The notes: generated by a model not told the origin, from the sequence alone. A DNA stretch of 64,000 bases from Nocardia flavorosea (GCF_015477805.1 NZ_JADLQL010000002.1:186001-250000); one strand, 5' to 3'. Shown: positions 27,538 to 35,810, counted from the stretch's first letter. Made by a program: numbers and translations.

Positions 27538-27849
27538 CTATACCCAGGTTATGAGCACAGCTCGTCGATCGTGTGAGTCCTGTTGAGCGAACTCATAGGA
27601 AACTTCGACGACATCACCGATATTGATATCATCGAAGTTTCGCCCACGCAGAGAATCCAAGCCGAACCAGATTTGATCGCCAGCCGTTGATTCCACGATC
27701 CCAGTTGCGCGCTTCCTGTTCCAGCGCCAGATCGTGCCCCTCGCAGTGTGCACCCCCTCAGCCTGCATAACACGCATGCTACAGGGCTCGTGCATCCCAT
27801 GCAATCCGTTCAGGGCGACAGTGGGAGCCATGCTTCTGGATCCGAACAT
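27538..27849 (-). CDS. divergent cold-shock-domain-like protein
   Basis: A 103-residue protein whose last ~65 residues read like a degenerate cold-shock/OB fold: GTIWRWNRKRATGIVES, then DQIWFGLDSL, then IGDVVEVSYEF, mirroring the GTVKWFN, DVFVHFS and GxxVxF blocks of Csp proteins. The RNA-binding aromatic residues are partly replaced, so nucleic-acid binding is uncertain. The ATG at 27849 has GAGGAA at a good distance; internal methionines at 27777 and 27768 lack one. It sits 25 bases upstream of the secreted protein gene on the same strand, forming a small three-gene run. The fold assignment is by eye only. Confidence 0.6.
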   Translation of the reverse strand: MFGSRSMAPTVALNGLHGMHEPCSMRVMQAEGVHTARGTIWRWNRKRATGIVESTAGDQIWFGLDSLRGRNFDDINIGDVVEVSYEFAQQDSHDRRAVLITWV

Positions 27850-28025
27850 CGGTTGTTCCTCGACAAAGGAATTTTTTTTATGGATCGTGGAACCATTCGA
27901 GGTGTGCCAGCGTCAAACTTTGTGGCAGTGTGAGTTTCGGTTCCGGACCGAGCCTGGCAGCTGGAAGTTCACCGAGTCGGCGGAGGGTGGCGCTGCAGGG
28001 TGTTACCGGATAGGGAGGATCTGGG

Positions 28026-28337
28026 ATGTTGATGGATGTGGGGGCGGTGCAGCGCATCGCCGGTGATTTGCGGGGGTCCGCGGTGGCGGTCGACGATGCC
28101 GCGGTGCGGGTCGCGGATACATTGCGCGGGTTCGATGCTTCCTGCACGGGACGCGATTATGGGTCCGTGGGCGAGCAGTTGTATCGCGGTTTGGACGGTG
28201 TGCGGCGCTCTGTGTTCGCGTGGGCCAATTGTGTGCAGGATTGCGGTTCGGCATTGCAGGCCAGCGCGGACAACTGTGCCGGCGTGGATCAGTCGACAGC
28301 GATCAATCTCGGTGCGGTGGCGGGAGTATTCGAGTGA
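28026..28337 (+). CDS. EspC-like type VII secretion target
   Basis: A 103-residue helical protein resembling the EspC/ESX-secreted-target family (PF10824-like): an N-terminal LMDVGAVQRIAGDLRGSAVAV helix, a polar turn with DYGSVGEQLYRGLDGV, then a second helix. It lacks WXG. It has four cysteines (about residues 40, 69, 73 and 84), unusual for this family and able to form disulphides outside the cell. GGGAGG lies upstream; ATG at 28026 or 28032 could be the start. Its stop overlaps the start of the next gene (GTGA). In ESX-1, EspC-type proteins are encoded next to larger co-secreted partners, as here. I infer a secreted partner of the 591-residue protein. Confidence 0.75.
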   Translation: MLMDVGAVQRIAGDLRGSAVAVDDAAVRVADTLRGFDASCTGRDYGSVGEQLYRGLDGVRRSVFAWANCVQDCGSALQASADNCAGVDQSTAINLGAVAGVFE

Positions 28338-30109
28338 GGTCAACTGCCACCGAAAGCGTCGATACCCTACTGGATGCCGGTGCCGCGGGTCTGCGGTTCT
28401 TCGAAGTCTTCGAGCCGCGGTACCGGGAATGGACCGGCCGCACCCCGGCAGGTGGGGACTACTTCGCCCTGGCTGCCCGATATGATCAGCAGCGCGGCAC
28501 CGACCTGGAGTCCCTGCAGAACCTGGCTACTGTGTTGGCAGAGGAACTCGACGGCCGCCTAGGTGATCAGGCCGGCACTCAAACCAGCCGATTCGGTGAG
28601 GTGCCTGGGTATTGGAACGGGTCCGCTGCTGCCGATGATGCGCACCAGTTCCTGGCCGCGACCGGCACCACGATCAGCTCACACCTCGATACCCTGCGGG
28701 GCGTGCAGACCGCTGCGGCCACGGCGGTATCCCAGATCGAGGACGCTGTCCAGGTCAAGGCCGACACGATAAAAGCCGAATTCGATCCGGCCAGGGCGGC
28801 GGGTAAGACACCGCGGCAGATCGACTGGTTCATCGATATGGCTCAGGGACGCGGTGACACCGCCAGTGTGTCGGTACAGGATCGATTACGCCGTGAGCTA
28901 GCCGAGTATTACGTCGACGGTTCCGACCCGACCGTGGTCTGCCGGGGGTGGCTGGACCAGGTGTTCGTCACCGAGATCGACGCCAAGATCTCCCGTTTCA
29001 CGACGCTGTGCACTGATGCGCATACCGCTGTGACCGGTGCCTACACGCAGTTGGTCACGGCGGTCGAACAGGTCGTGCCGACCGTGTTCGTTTCCCCAGC
29101 CGGCACCCCGGCAGCAGACACCGCACTCACCACCACTGCCGGACAACCCAGTCTTCTTGCCGCGGTCGGTGCACCTCAGGCCGTCACTCCCCCCGAGGAC
29201 GACAACACACCGACCGGGCAGAACCCTGCCCAGACTCCCCTTGGTGTCCCGCAGTCCCCGCCGGACCAGGACACCCCGACAAATTCGGCATCGACCAGCC
29301 CACCAGCGGGCACGGAGATCAGCAACACCGGAGGCCAGCCCGACGAATCCGGCGCCGGAGTCCCGGCCGGGTCCGGCCTCCCCAGCAAGAACGGCGATTC
29401 CACGGCCGCGGGAAACAATTCCGAAACCGAAACCGCCTCGAAGCCGGGCGACGACTCCGGCAAGGACGTGCCGGACGCGCCGGCCGGGTCGCCGCAGACG
29501 GCGGCAGCCGCACCAGAAAACTGGACACCTGCCGATATCACCAACATGGTGTCCGCGATCGGCGATATCACCGGCACCGTTCCCGACCTGATCAGCGCGG
29601 TCAGCGACCTGACCGGCAACCTCGACGAGGTCATCAAAGCCACCGGCGACGCTACCGCGACCATCATCGACGCCGCCGACAACCAACCGTCGGCACCTGC
29701 TGCCCCGGCCGGTGCCGGCCCCTCGGCACCGGAAGCCCCCATCGCAACCGGCGACCAGGATCCGCAAGAAGGGCTCACGGTGAACGCGGGCGACGACGCC
29801 GGCGCCGGCAACCCCGCTGGGGCACCCGGAATGGAAGCCCCCGACCAGGAACAACCCGATGAGGAACAACCGGTCGAGACACAACCTCAAAGCGTCACGA
29901 ACCCCACCGGCGACGACCAACCGCAGCAAAACCAACAATCGGGTACACCGACACCACCACCCGCTCTCGGGACCAACCCCGCCCTGGTCGCACCCGTATC
30001 CAGTCTCCGCGGCCTGGCCCCCACACCACCCACCACCCCGAACACCCCTCCAGAGCCCACCCCGAGCACAGCGGCCACACCGGAGACGGGAAGCTCGCTA
30101 ACCCTCTGA
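28334..30109 (+). CDS. large WXG-containing Pro-rich T7SS substrate candidate
   Basis: A 591-residue protein of unknown function. The N-terminal ~260 residues are mainly helical and hold Trp94-Asn-Gly96 (GYWNGSAAADDAHQFL), a WXG-type turn, and another Trp33-Thr-Gly35. A DUF-like PRQIDWFIDMAQGRG stretch follows. From about residue 265 the chain is low-complexity (Pro, Thr, Gly, Glu, Gln), interrupted near 400-450 by a helical segment with repeated ITGTVPDLISAVSDLTG pattern. No signal peptide or membrane helix is visible. The GTG start overlaps the EspC-like stop. Size, WXG turn and location inside ESX-4 support a secreted effector or EspA/EspB-like matrix protein; this is inference. Confidence 0.75.
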   Translation: MRSTATESVDTLLDAGAAGLRFFEVFEPRYREWTGRTPAGGDYFALAARYDQQRGTDLESLQNLATVLAEELDGRLGDQAGTQTSRFGEVPGYWNGSAAADDAHQFLAATGTTISSHLDTLRGVQTAAATAVSQIEDAVQVKADTIKAEFDPARAAGKTPRQIDWFIDMAQGRGDTASVSVQDRLRRELAEYYVDGSDPTVVCRGWLDQVFVTEIDAKISRFTTLCTDAHTAVTGAYTQLVTAVEQVVPTVFVSPAGTPAADTALTTTAGQPSLLAAVGAPQAVTPPEDDNTPTGQNPAQTPLGVPQSPPDQDTPTNSASTSPPAGTEISNTGGQPDESGAGVPAGSGLPSKNGDSTAAGNNSETETASKPGDDSGKDVPDAPAGSPQTAAAAPENWTPADITNMVSAIGDITGTVPDLISAVSDLTGNLDEVIKATGDATATIIDAADNQPSAPAAPAGAGPSAPEAPIATGDQDPQEGLTVNAGDDAGAGNPAGAPGMEAPDQEQPDEEQPVETQPQSVTNPTGDDQPQQNQQSGTPTPPPALGTNPALVAPVSSLRGLAPTPPTTPNTPPEPTPSTAATPETGSSLTL

Positions 30110-30121
30110 AGCCGGGGCGGC

Positions 30122-30382
30122 CGGGCCCGTTTCTTGCGGGTGTACCAGGCGACGATGTTGCGGTTCCTGCGTGCTGACGGGCTACTGCTGCCGGCGGCGT
30201 ATCAGCGGTAACGCCGCCGGCTCGCCCGGCATCGAAAGGCCGTGTTGGCTGTCGAGTCGACGGGCGGTATCAGGTGTGGCAGTTGAGCTTCAACGGAGTT
30301 CGAGACCACAACCCGCGGGGACCTGACGGATCGCCAGATACCGGAACTATTTGTCGAATACGAACACCGATCCGACGCGACC
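30122..30382 (+). pseudogene. decayed IS3-family transposase (integrase) fragment
   Basis: Fragments of a transposase can be read across frames. First RVYQATMLRFLRADGLLLPAAYQR, interrupted by TAA at 30209, then RRRLARHRKAVLAV, a frame change to RYQVWQLSF, a further change through EFETTTRG, and GT-stop-RIARYRNYLS, where a tryptophan codon has become TGA. The order and wording match the DNA-binding tail and the start of the DDE core (VWQLDFSEFETTTGGTWRIA) of IS3-type integrases common in actinobacteria. At least two stops and two frameshifts mean it is dead. The right part of the element is not recognisable, and no terminal repeats were found. Confidence 0.65.
30190..30221. terminator. hairpin after the large substrate gene
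   Basis: A perfect 11-base-pair GC-rich inverted repeat with a 10-base loop, 80 bases beyond the stop at 30109. It lies within the transposase remnant and may serve as the terminator of the EspC-like/substrate pair. There is no U-run. Confidence 0.45.
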
Positions 30383-30773
30383 GGACTCGGGACGATGCTG
30401 CCACCGTCAGTCGGCCCCGATTCTTCGCCCGGGCTCTCCGGCAGGCTCGAGCAGCCATCAGAAGACCGTATCCAGCGCCCTCGGCGGCGCAAACCAGCGG
30501 TGACACTGGTGGGGGCGGGCTGGTTTCGGCGTCCGGGAAGTCGGAGGTGCCCGTACAGGCGATGGCCCTGGAAGAGGCGCACCGCCCGTAGTGGATCATC
30601 CTGGCCAGCCAGGTGGCGGTTCGGGCTCGTTGTGCGTTCGGAACCGACCAACCCGATGCTCGATACGGTCCGTGAATTACGGTGCCCAGGTGCGGGAACC
30701 GTGCAGCACAGTGGAACGATCACGGTCGCACAGACCGACTGGATCGACGAGGGCGCCGATGGCGAATGAGACT

Positions 30774-30804
30774 GTTGCACAGTAGGTGACGCCTACTGTG
30801 CAAC
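30774..30804. terminator. hairpin terminator after eccB4
   Basis: A perfect 13-base-pair inverted repeat (arms 30774-30786 and 30792-30804) with a 5-base loop, 61 bases after the eccB4 stop on the minus strand. No U-run follows. Position and symmetry favour termination of eccB4 transcription. Confidence 0.65.
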
Positions 30805-30865
30805 GGCTTCTCCGTTTCTCCGTGCAGCTGGCCGGTGTGTTGTCGGGGCGGTATAGCTCGACGTG

Positions 30866-32335
30866 TTATTTCCCCGTGGAGACCGGTTGCGCGGCGGGCG
30901 ACTGGTCCGGTGCTACGCCGTCATGGGCTACCAGCGCTCCCTCCCGGCCCAGGCTGGGTCCCGCGGCCAACAGCCCGACGATCGGCCAGGGGGCCGGTTC
31001 GGCCTTCTCCGGCATACCGAGTGCCTTCGCGGCGTCGGCGTTCTTGATCCCGAACCGGACTCCGGTATCAGCGATATAGAAGATGCTGTCCTTACGCCTG
31101 CTGTCCGGCTCGATACCGGTCGTCTGGACGTAGGCGCCGGTGCCCGGAGCGATATAGGTGGAGTCGACGTTCTGGCCCGAACCGTCGGCCTGCGCGAGCG
31201 GAACCAGTTTGGCTTGATCAGCCAGGGGCAGGCTCACCCCGGTGATCACCTGGAGTTCGGCACGAGTACCGGTGTTCTCGCCCGCCTCCGGGATCGGCTG
31301 CCACGACAGACAGCTCACCGGGCGGTCCATGGCGTCGAGAACGCTCGGCGCCGTCGCCGGGTAGGTCTGCACCTGAAGTGCCGAGGAGACATCAGCGTGG
31401 GTGCGCTGGACCTGATCGATGGTGTAGTTGCTGGAGGTCTGCGGATTGGAGTTGCGGATGATTTCCGCGGTCAGCGGTGAGACCTGCTGCAATCCGTCGG
31501 CGAGCACCACATGGTATTCGTCCTCCGAACTGCCGACCTGCACGACCTCACCGATCCGGTGACCGCCGATCTCGTAGCCGGGAACACCGCCGGGATCGGC
31601 GATGGGCGGGGCGATCAGCGGCAGCACCTCGGGGATCGAATTGATCAGCCCCTCGCTCACCGGCCGCGGAGTGGCACCGGTGATATTCAGGGCGTCGGTG
31701 ACCGGGCGATCGTTCATATCGACGCGGGCACGTTTGTTGTCGTAGACCAGGTACGTATGGTTGTCCCCCTGCACCAGCAGCGCCTTCCCCGGCTCCATGG
31801 CCGAGGCTTTGGCACCCAGTTCGAGACCGCCCGCGAGTACCGAGGTCGTCCGGTCGGCGCTGCCGTCGTTCTTCAGCACGTCACAGATGGTCCACTGCCG
31901 GCCTTTGCCTTCGGAGTCGAAGTGGATCGCGCCGGGCGCACCGGGAATACCGATCAGCGGACCACGCGCCTTCTTGCCGACCTCGGATTCCTTGACGATC
32001 ACCGCATCCGGCGCCTCACCGGCGGCCAGCCGGGCCGAGGCGAGGTTCAGCGCCGGATGCACCACATCGTTGAGCACCACGTAGACGGCGCCGGATTCCT
32101 TACCGATGAGGATTTTGTTGTCGCCGACCTTGTCCTGCGGGCGGAGCAGAGCCAGCACACCGCAACCCGCCAGCACCACGACGGCCAGTACCAGGCCCAC
32201 CACATAGGCGCGCACCTGGGAACGCATGGGATCGTGCAGCATTCGCACGTCGCGTCGCACCAGCGCATGCTCCATGCGGCGCACCAGAAAGTTGTAGCCG
32301 CTGATCTGCCACCGAGTTGTGGGCTTTGAAGGCAT
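30866..32335 (-). CDS. eccB4: EccB, ESX-4 membrane complex subunit
   Basis: A 489-residue bitopic protein. A short cytoplasmic N terminus (RWQISGYNFLVRRMEHALVRRD) leads to one transmembrane helix (about 46-66). The large extracytoplasmic domain has four repeat modules and a conserved cysteine pair (TICDVL and VSCLSW) that forms the EccB disulphide. EccB sits on the outer side of the ESX pore and may bind or hydrolyse ATP; the EccB family is also placed near MycP. GGGGGA precedes the ATG. It is divergent from eccE4, with only 111 bases between, and separated from mycP4 by about 4.3 kb of accessory genes, unlike in mycobacteria. Confidence 0.94.
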   Translation of the reverse strand: MPSKPTTRWQISGYNFLVRRMEHALVRRDVRMLHDPMRSQVRAYVVGLVLAVVVLAGCGVLALLRPQDKVGDNKILIGKESGAVYVVLNDVVHPALNLASARLAAGEAPDAVIVKESEVGKKARGPLIGIPGAPGAIHFDSEGKGRQWTICDVLKNDGSADRTTSVLAGGLELGAKASAMEPGKALLVQGDNHTYLVYDNKRARVDMNDRPVTDALNITGATPRPVSEGLINSIPEVLPLIAPPIADPGGVPGYEIGGHRIGEVVQVGSSEDEYHVVLADGLQQVSPLTAEIIRNSNPQTSSNYTIDQVQRTHADVSSALQVQTYPATAPSVLDAMDRPVSCLSWQPIPEAGENTGTRAELQVITGVSLPLADQAKLVPLAQADGSGQNVDSTYIAPGTGAYVQTTGIEPDSRRKDSIFYIADTGVRFGIKNADAAKALGMPEKAEPAPWPIVGLLAAGPSLGREGALVAHDGVAPDQSPAAQPVSTGK

Positions 32336-32446
32336 CGTCTTCCCCCGAACTGTGCTCGTGCTCGCGGAACACAGTACAGTTCCCGGGGACGTAGTTCAGC
32401 TCGGCCGCCCGATAATCGGCCGACACCGGGTACCTGGGGGACTCTT
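32336..32446. promoter_or_regulatory. divergent promoter region eccB4 / eccE4
   Basis: A 111-base region between divergent starts. It contains a short TCGGCC/GGCCGA inverted repeat near 32400-32421 that could be an operator. Ribosome-binding sites (GGGGGA) are present on both sides. Confidence 0.45.
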
Positions 32447-34129
32447 ATGGCCGTGCCAGCCACCGCGGGACGCAGGCGCAACCTGCTGTTCGGGCGTATC
32501 TCGATGCCGAACCTGCTCATCGCGCAGGTTCTCGCGCTCGGCGCGGCGGCCGTCGTGCTGGTAGTGGGGTCGAGTCCGTGGATCGCGGTGGGGGTCGCGG
32601 TGGTGACCGGGCTTGTTCCGTTGATCCCGATCGGTCGCCGGGTACTGCTGGATTGGATCGCCACCTGGTGGCACTACCGCGCGCACCGGGAGTACCGGAT
32701 CGGCGACAGCGATGATTTCCGTGGCCCGGACGACCGTTCGCTCGGCCTGTACTGGGACGAGAGCCGGGTCGTCGCCGTAGTCGAGGTACTGCCCCCGCCC
32801 GGCGGACTGACCCGTATCGACCGCACGGCGGTCCACGCGTCGCATCTGCTGCCGATGGCCGAACTGGCGACCTGCCTCGCGCAGCACGACATTCTGCTCA
32901 GCGGTATCGATATCATCAGCCACGGTCACCGCAGCCGCTCCGGGACCCCGGCGGGCGCCATCTACGAATCACTGCTGGGCCCGCTCCCGGCCACGGCGCA
33001 TCGCACCGTCTGGCTGGCGATCGGGTTCGATATGGTCGACTGCCCCGGCGCCGCGGCCCGGCGTGGCGGTGGCGACGAGGGGGCCGCGCGCTCGGTGACC
33101 ATCGCGACCCAGCGGATCGTGCGCACCCTGGAGGACGCGGGCTGCGCGTCGCGGCTGCTGACGGCATCGGAGATCCGGGCGGCCGTGCGGCAGGTCATTC
33201 ACGGCGCGGATGCGCGGGATCTCACCCATCGTTGGCGTTACGCCGAACTCGGCAACAGCGTGAACATCGGGGCGGCGATCGATCCGAAACAGCTCGGGTC
33301 GGAGATACTTTCGCAGTTGTGGGTTGCGGAGTCGCGGGGTACCACGGTGGCGGTGCGGTTACGTCCGGGCGCGACCGCGGAGACCGTACATGTGGGGGCG
33401 GCCTGGCGGTCGACGCTGCGGGAGATGCCGGAGAAGACGAAATCGAGGGGCATGGTGTCGGTGAACGGCCGGCACCGCGACAGCCTGCTCGCGCATCTGC
33501 CGATCGGTATCCCCGATCTGGAAGATGTGGTGCCGACCGCCGAATATCCCATCGAGGTCTTGGACGCCCTCGCCCTGCCGTCGTCGGGCTGCGGGCAGCT
33601 GATCGGCTCGGACGACGAGGGCAACGGCGTGGCGCTGCGCATCATCGGCGCCGGTATCTCCGCGGTGTATGTGGCCGGTGAGCTGTATCTGGCCCAGCAG
33701 CTGGTCTTCCGGGCGCTGGCCGTCGGTGAGCGGATCCTGGTCCGGACGAATCGGCCGCATGCCTGGTATCAGCTGATCGAAACCATCGGAAACCCGGAAC
33801 GCCTGATGCTGGCGATGGAAACCCACCAGTCGGACGCCGGGTTCACCGCGACGGTCGTCGACGGAGTGATGGCGCCCGCACCGCACGCCGGCATCACCAC
33901 GATCTATGTCACCGGCGACCCGATGGGCTGGCCCGCCACCAAACCGGATCTGTCGATCCAGCAGCCCGGGGCAATCGGCAGCCGGGTGGTGCTGCGTACC
34001 GCGACCACCCAGATCCCGCTGAACCTGGTCTCCATCCCGCGCGAGCACACGTATATCGGCGAACCCCGTACTCGCCGGCCGGCGGACCGGCCCGGGCCTG
34101 CCCCCGCACGCCAGCCGCAGCGCCGCTGA
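32447..34129 (+). CDS. eccE4: EccE, ESX-4-associated membrane subunit
   Basis: A 560-residue EccE family protein. Two transmembrane helices lie close together near residues 20-62 (LLIAQVLALGAAAVVLVVG and WIAVGVAVVTGLVPLIP), followed by a large cytoplasmic domain typical of EccE, with motifs LLPMAELATCLAQHDI and GPLPATAHRTVWLA. EccE lies at the periphery of the ESX pore complex. M. tuberculosis ESX-4 lacks eccE, while other Mycobacteriales such as M. abscessus carry it, so this is the complete, likely more active form. GGGGGA precedes the ATG. The C terminus is Pro/Arg-rich. It ends convergently with the repeat membrane protein gene. Confidence 0.92.
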   Translation: MAVPATAGRRRNLLFGRISMPNLLIAQVLALGAAAVVLVVGSSPWIAVGVAVVTGLVPLIPIGRRVLLDWIATWWHYRAHREYRIGDSDDFRGPDDRSLGLYWDESRVVAVVEVLPPPGGLTRIDRTAVHASHLLPMAELATCLAQHDILLSGIDIISHGHRSRSGTPAGAIYESLLGPLPATAHRTVWLAIGFDMVDCPGAAARRGGGDEGAARSVTIATQRIVRTLEDAGCASRLLTASEIRAAVRQVIHGADARDLTHRWRYAELGNSVNIGAAIDPKQLGSEILSQLWVAESRGTTVAVRLRPGATAETVHVGAAWRSTLREMPEKTKSRGMVSVNGRHRDSLLAHLPIGIPDLEDVVPTAEYPIEVLDALALPSSGCGQLIGSDDEGNGVALRIIGAGISAVYVAGELYLAQQLVFRALAVGERILVRTNRPHAWYQLIETIGNPERLMLAMETHQSDAGFTATVVDGVMAPAPHAGITTIYVTGDPMGWPATKPDLSIQQPGAIGSRVVLRTATTQIPLNLVSIPREHTYIGEPRTRRPADRPGPAPARQPQRR

Positions 34130-34210
34130 GAAGACCGGCGCCGCACCCCGGCCGGAATGGCTGGAGTCGCACCGTGGCCGAAAGACCGGAATCGGACTGC
34201 GGTGCCGGGT

Positions 34211-34984
34211 TCACCGGCCGAAGACGGCGTTCCAAAGGTCGGCCACGAACCGGTTCATCGGCACCACCACCCGACGGTGTACCCAGGCGATCGGGCGCAC
34301 GACGACCACCTCGCCCGCGGCCACCAGGGCACGCAGTGCCGGGCGCAGTACCCGGCGGTAGGCGAACGCACAGGGCGTAACGACCAGCACACGTACCAGC
34401 GCGGCGGCAACCCGCCGGCCGTATCCGACGACGGCCACGAGCAGAATCCTGCACGGCCGCACAAGCCATCGCTGCACTATGCGCAGCGGCCGTACGACAC
34501 ACCACTGCCACGACCACCGACCGGCGACCGCTACCGCGTGCAGCGCCGGGTGCAGCAGCCACCGCCAGAACCATCCGGCGGCTGCCTCGATCGCGTACAG
34601 CACCGGCCGCAGCAGCCACCGCCAGAACCATCCGGCGGTTACCTCGATCGCGTACAGCACCGGGCGGAGCACCCATTTGCGCACGAGCCCGGCCAACGGT
34701 TCGAGCACCAGCCCCCACAGCACATGATGTAAGGCCCAGCCCCACAGCACATCCTTCAGGAACAACCACAGCGGCCGGACCATCCAGTTCCGGACGAACC
34801 GGCATGCCGGCACCAGCAGTTTGTCCCGGAAGAAGATGCCCGCCGCCACGATCGCCCGCCCGCACAGATTCAGCGCCTCCCAGATCAGCCGCACCGGTAC
34901 GAGCAGCACCACTGCGACGGCGCGGGCCACCCATACCCCGATCGATACCGGCGGCCGCGGCTTCGGTGGTTCTGTCGGTTCCAT
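34211..34984 (-). CDS. repeat-bearing Trp/Arg-rich membrane protein
   Basis: A 257-residue protein I do not recognise. After a hydrophobic segment near residues 18-36, it is a run of amphipathic, Trp- and Arg-rich units. The clearest are two nearly identical 19-residue repeats (LRPVLYAIExxAGWFWRWL), followed by degenerate copies (LHPALHAVAVAGRWSWQW, VVRPLRIVQRWL). The pattern continues across most of the protein, so it may be a solenoid of membrane-lying helices. GGAGGAGG precedes the ATG. It sits next to eccE4 but converges with it, so a secretion role is only suggested by proximity. Confidence 0.75.
   Translation of the reverse strand: MEPTEPPKPRPPVSIGVWVARAVAVVLLVPVRLIWEALNLCGRAIVAAGIFFRDKLLVPACRFVRNWMVRPLWLFLKDVLWGWALHHVLWGLVLEPLAGLVRKWVLRPVLYAIEVTAGWFWRWLLRPVLYAIEAAAGWFWRWLLHPALHAVAVAGRWSWQWCVVRPLRIVQRWLVRPCRILLVAVVGYGRRVAAALVRVLVVTPCAFAYRRVLRPALRALVAAGEVVVVRPIAWVHRRVVVPMNRFVADLWNAVFGR
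34553..34666 (+). repeat. 57-bp in-frame tandem repeat (2 copies)
   Basis: Two near-identical 57-base units, starting at 34553 and 34610, lie inside the membrane protein gene and encode 19-residue repeats. A third partial, more diverged unit follows. High identity at DNA level indicates recent duplication. Confidence 0.85.
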
Positions 34985-35214
34985 CGAATCCTCCTCCCGG
35001 GGCCATCATCGCACTCGGGCCGGCAGTTCCGATACGAAAACCGCGTCGGTGCCCCTCGGAGGGGCCGGCGACGCCGGTTCGAGCACCGCCGGCGGCGCAG
35101 CAGAATCCGGTGTGAAGATCGAGCCCGGCGGACTTTCGCCGAGAGTGCCCGGTGGTGAAGGGTATCCGGGCGCGCCGGCTGCACGAAGGTTGCCGGCCTC
35201 CATGCGAACCGGTG
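34985..35214. other. intergenic stretch
   Basis: About 230 bases between two minus-strand genes. Short open frames are Pro/Ala/Gly-rich and not supported. It should carry the promoter of the repeat membrane protein gene. Confidence 0.4.
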
Positions 35215-35775
35215 TCACCCCGGGTAAGGGTCGCTGTCCCGGGCGACGGCCGAGGCGCCGGCCCACCAGGCCAGTTGGGTGAGCATCCGTTCGGCTGCGT
35301 CGATGGCGGGGCCGTTATCGGTATTGCCCTCGGCGTCGAACTGTTTACGTGCGCGGTGGAAGCTCACCGATTCGCGGACCGAGACCATATGGATTTCCGC
35401 GACGACCTGCCGCAGCTGCTCCACCGCCCGCAGTCCACCCGACAGGCCGCCGTAGGAGACGAATCCGATCGGTTTGGCCCGCCATTCGTGTTTGGCGCTG
35501 TCCAGCGCGGTTTTCAGCGATGCCGGGTAGCCGTGGTTGTATTCCGAGGTCACCGCGACGAAGGCGTCGGCGGTAGCCAGCCGTTGCCGGAAGCGCTCGG
35601 TTTCCGGTGTTTCGGACAGGTCCGGTGGGAGCGGGGTGTGCAGTAGATCGATGACCCCGGTGTCGAATTCCGGCCGGGTGCGGGCCGTGCGGACGAACCA
35701 GTCGGCGACCACGGGTGCGAACCGTTGCGGCCGGATACTGGCGATGATCACCTCTAGGCGAAGCGGAGTGTCCAC
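35215..35775 (-). CDS. NADPH-dependent FMN reductase family protein
   Basis: A 186-residue flavodoxin-fold reductase. The N-terminal strand LRLEVIIASIRPQRFAPVV supplies the FMN phosphate loop. The diagnostic TSEYNHGYPASLKTALD, about residue 80, and FVSYGGLSGGLRAVEQLR complete the family signature of NADPH-dependent FMN/azo/chromate reductases. It would reduce flavins or quinones in the cytoplasm. The GTG at 35775 gives standard length; longer readings add unlikely sequence. It is 35 bases downstream of the MTA phosphorylase gene on the same strand, so probably co-transcribed. Substrate unknown. Confidence 0.88.
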   Translation of the reverse strand: MDTPLRLEVIIASIRPQRFAPVVADWFVRTARTRPEFDTGVIDLLHTPLPPDLSETPETERFRQRLATADAFVAVTSEYNHGYPASLKTALDSAKHEWRAKPIGFVSYGGLSGGLRAVEQLRQVVAEIHMVSVRESVSFHRARKQFDAEGNTDNGPAIDAAERMLTQLAWWAGASAVARDSDPYPG

Positions 35776-35810
35776 GGCAGGAGGGTAGCCCGCTACCGCA
35801 CCGGTCCGGT

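Larger units (their letters stand above)
30110..30865. other. non-coding stretch with IS remnant
   Basis: About 750 bases between the large T7SS substrate candidate and eccB4. The left part holds the decayed transposase described separately and two perfect hairpins. The remaining open frames on both strands are short, overlap each other, and match nothing I know, so I call no gene in the rest. Confidence 0.5.

Noticed and set aside
28898..29938. 346-residue minus-strand frame opposite the large substrate candidate
   Set aside because: Gly/Arg/Val-rich translation caused by the low-complexity Pro/Thr/Gln-coding strand opposite.
30202..30780. 192-residue minus-strand frame in the IS-remnant region
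   Set aside because: No motif and no ribosome-binding site; the opposite strand reads as transposase fragments.
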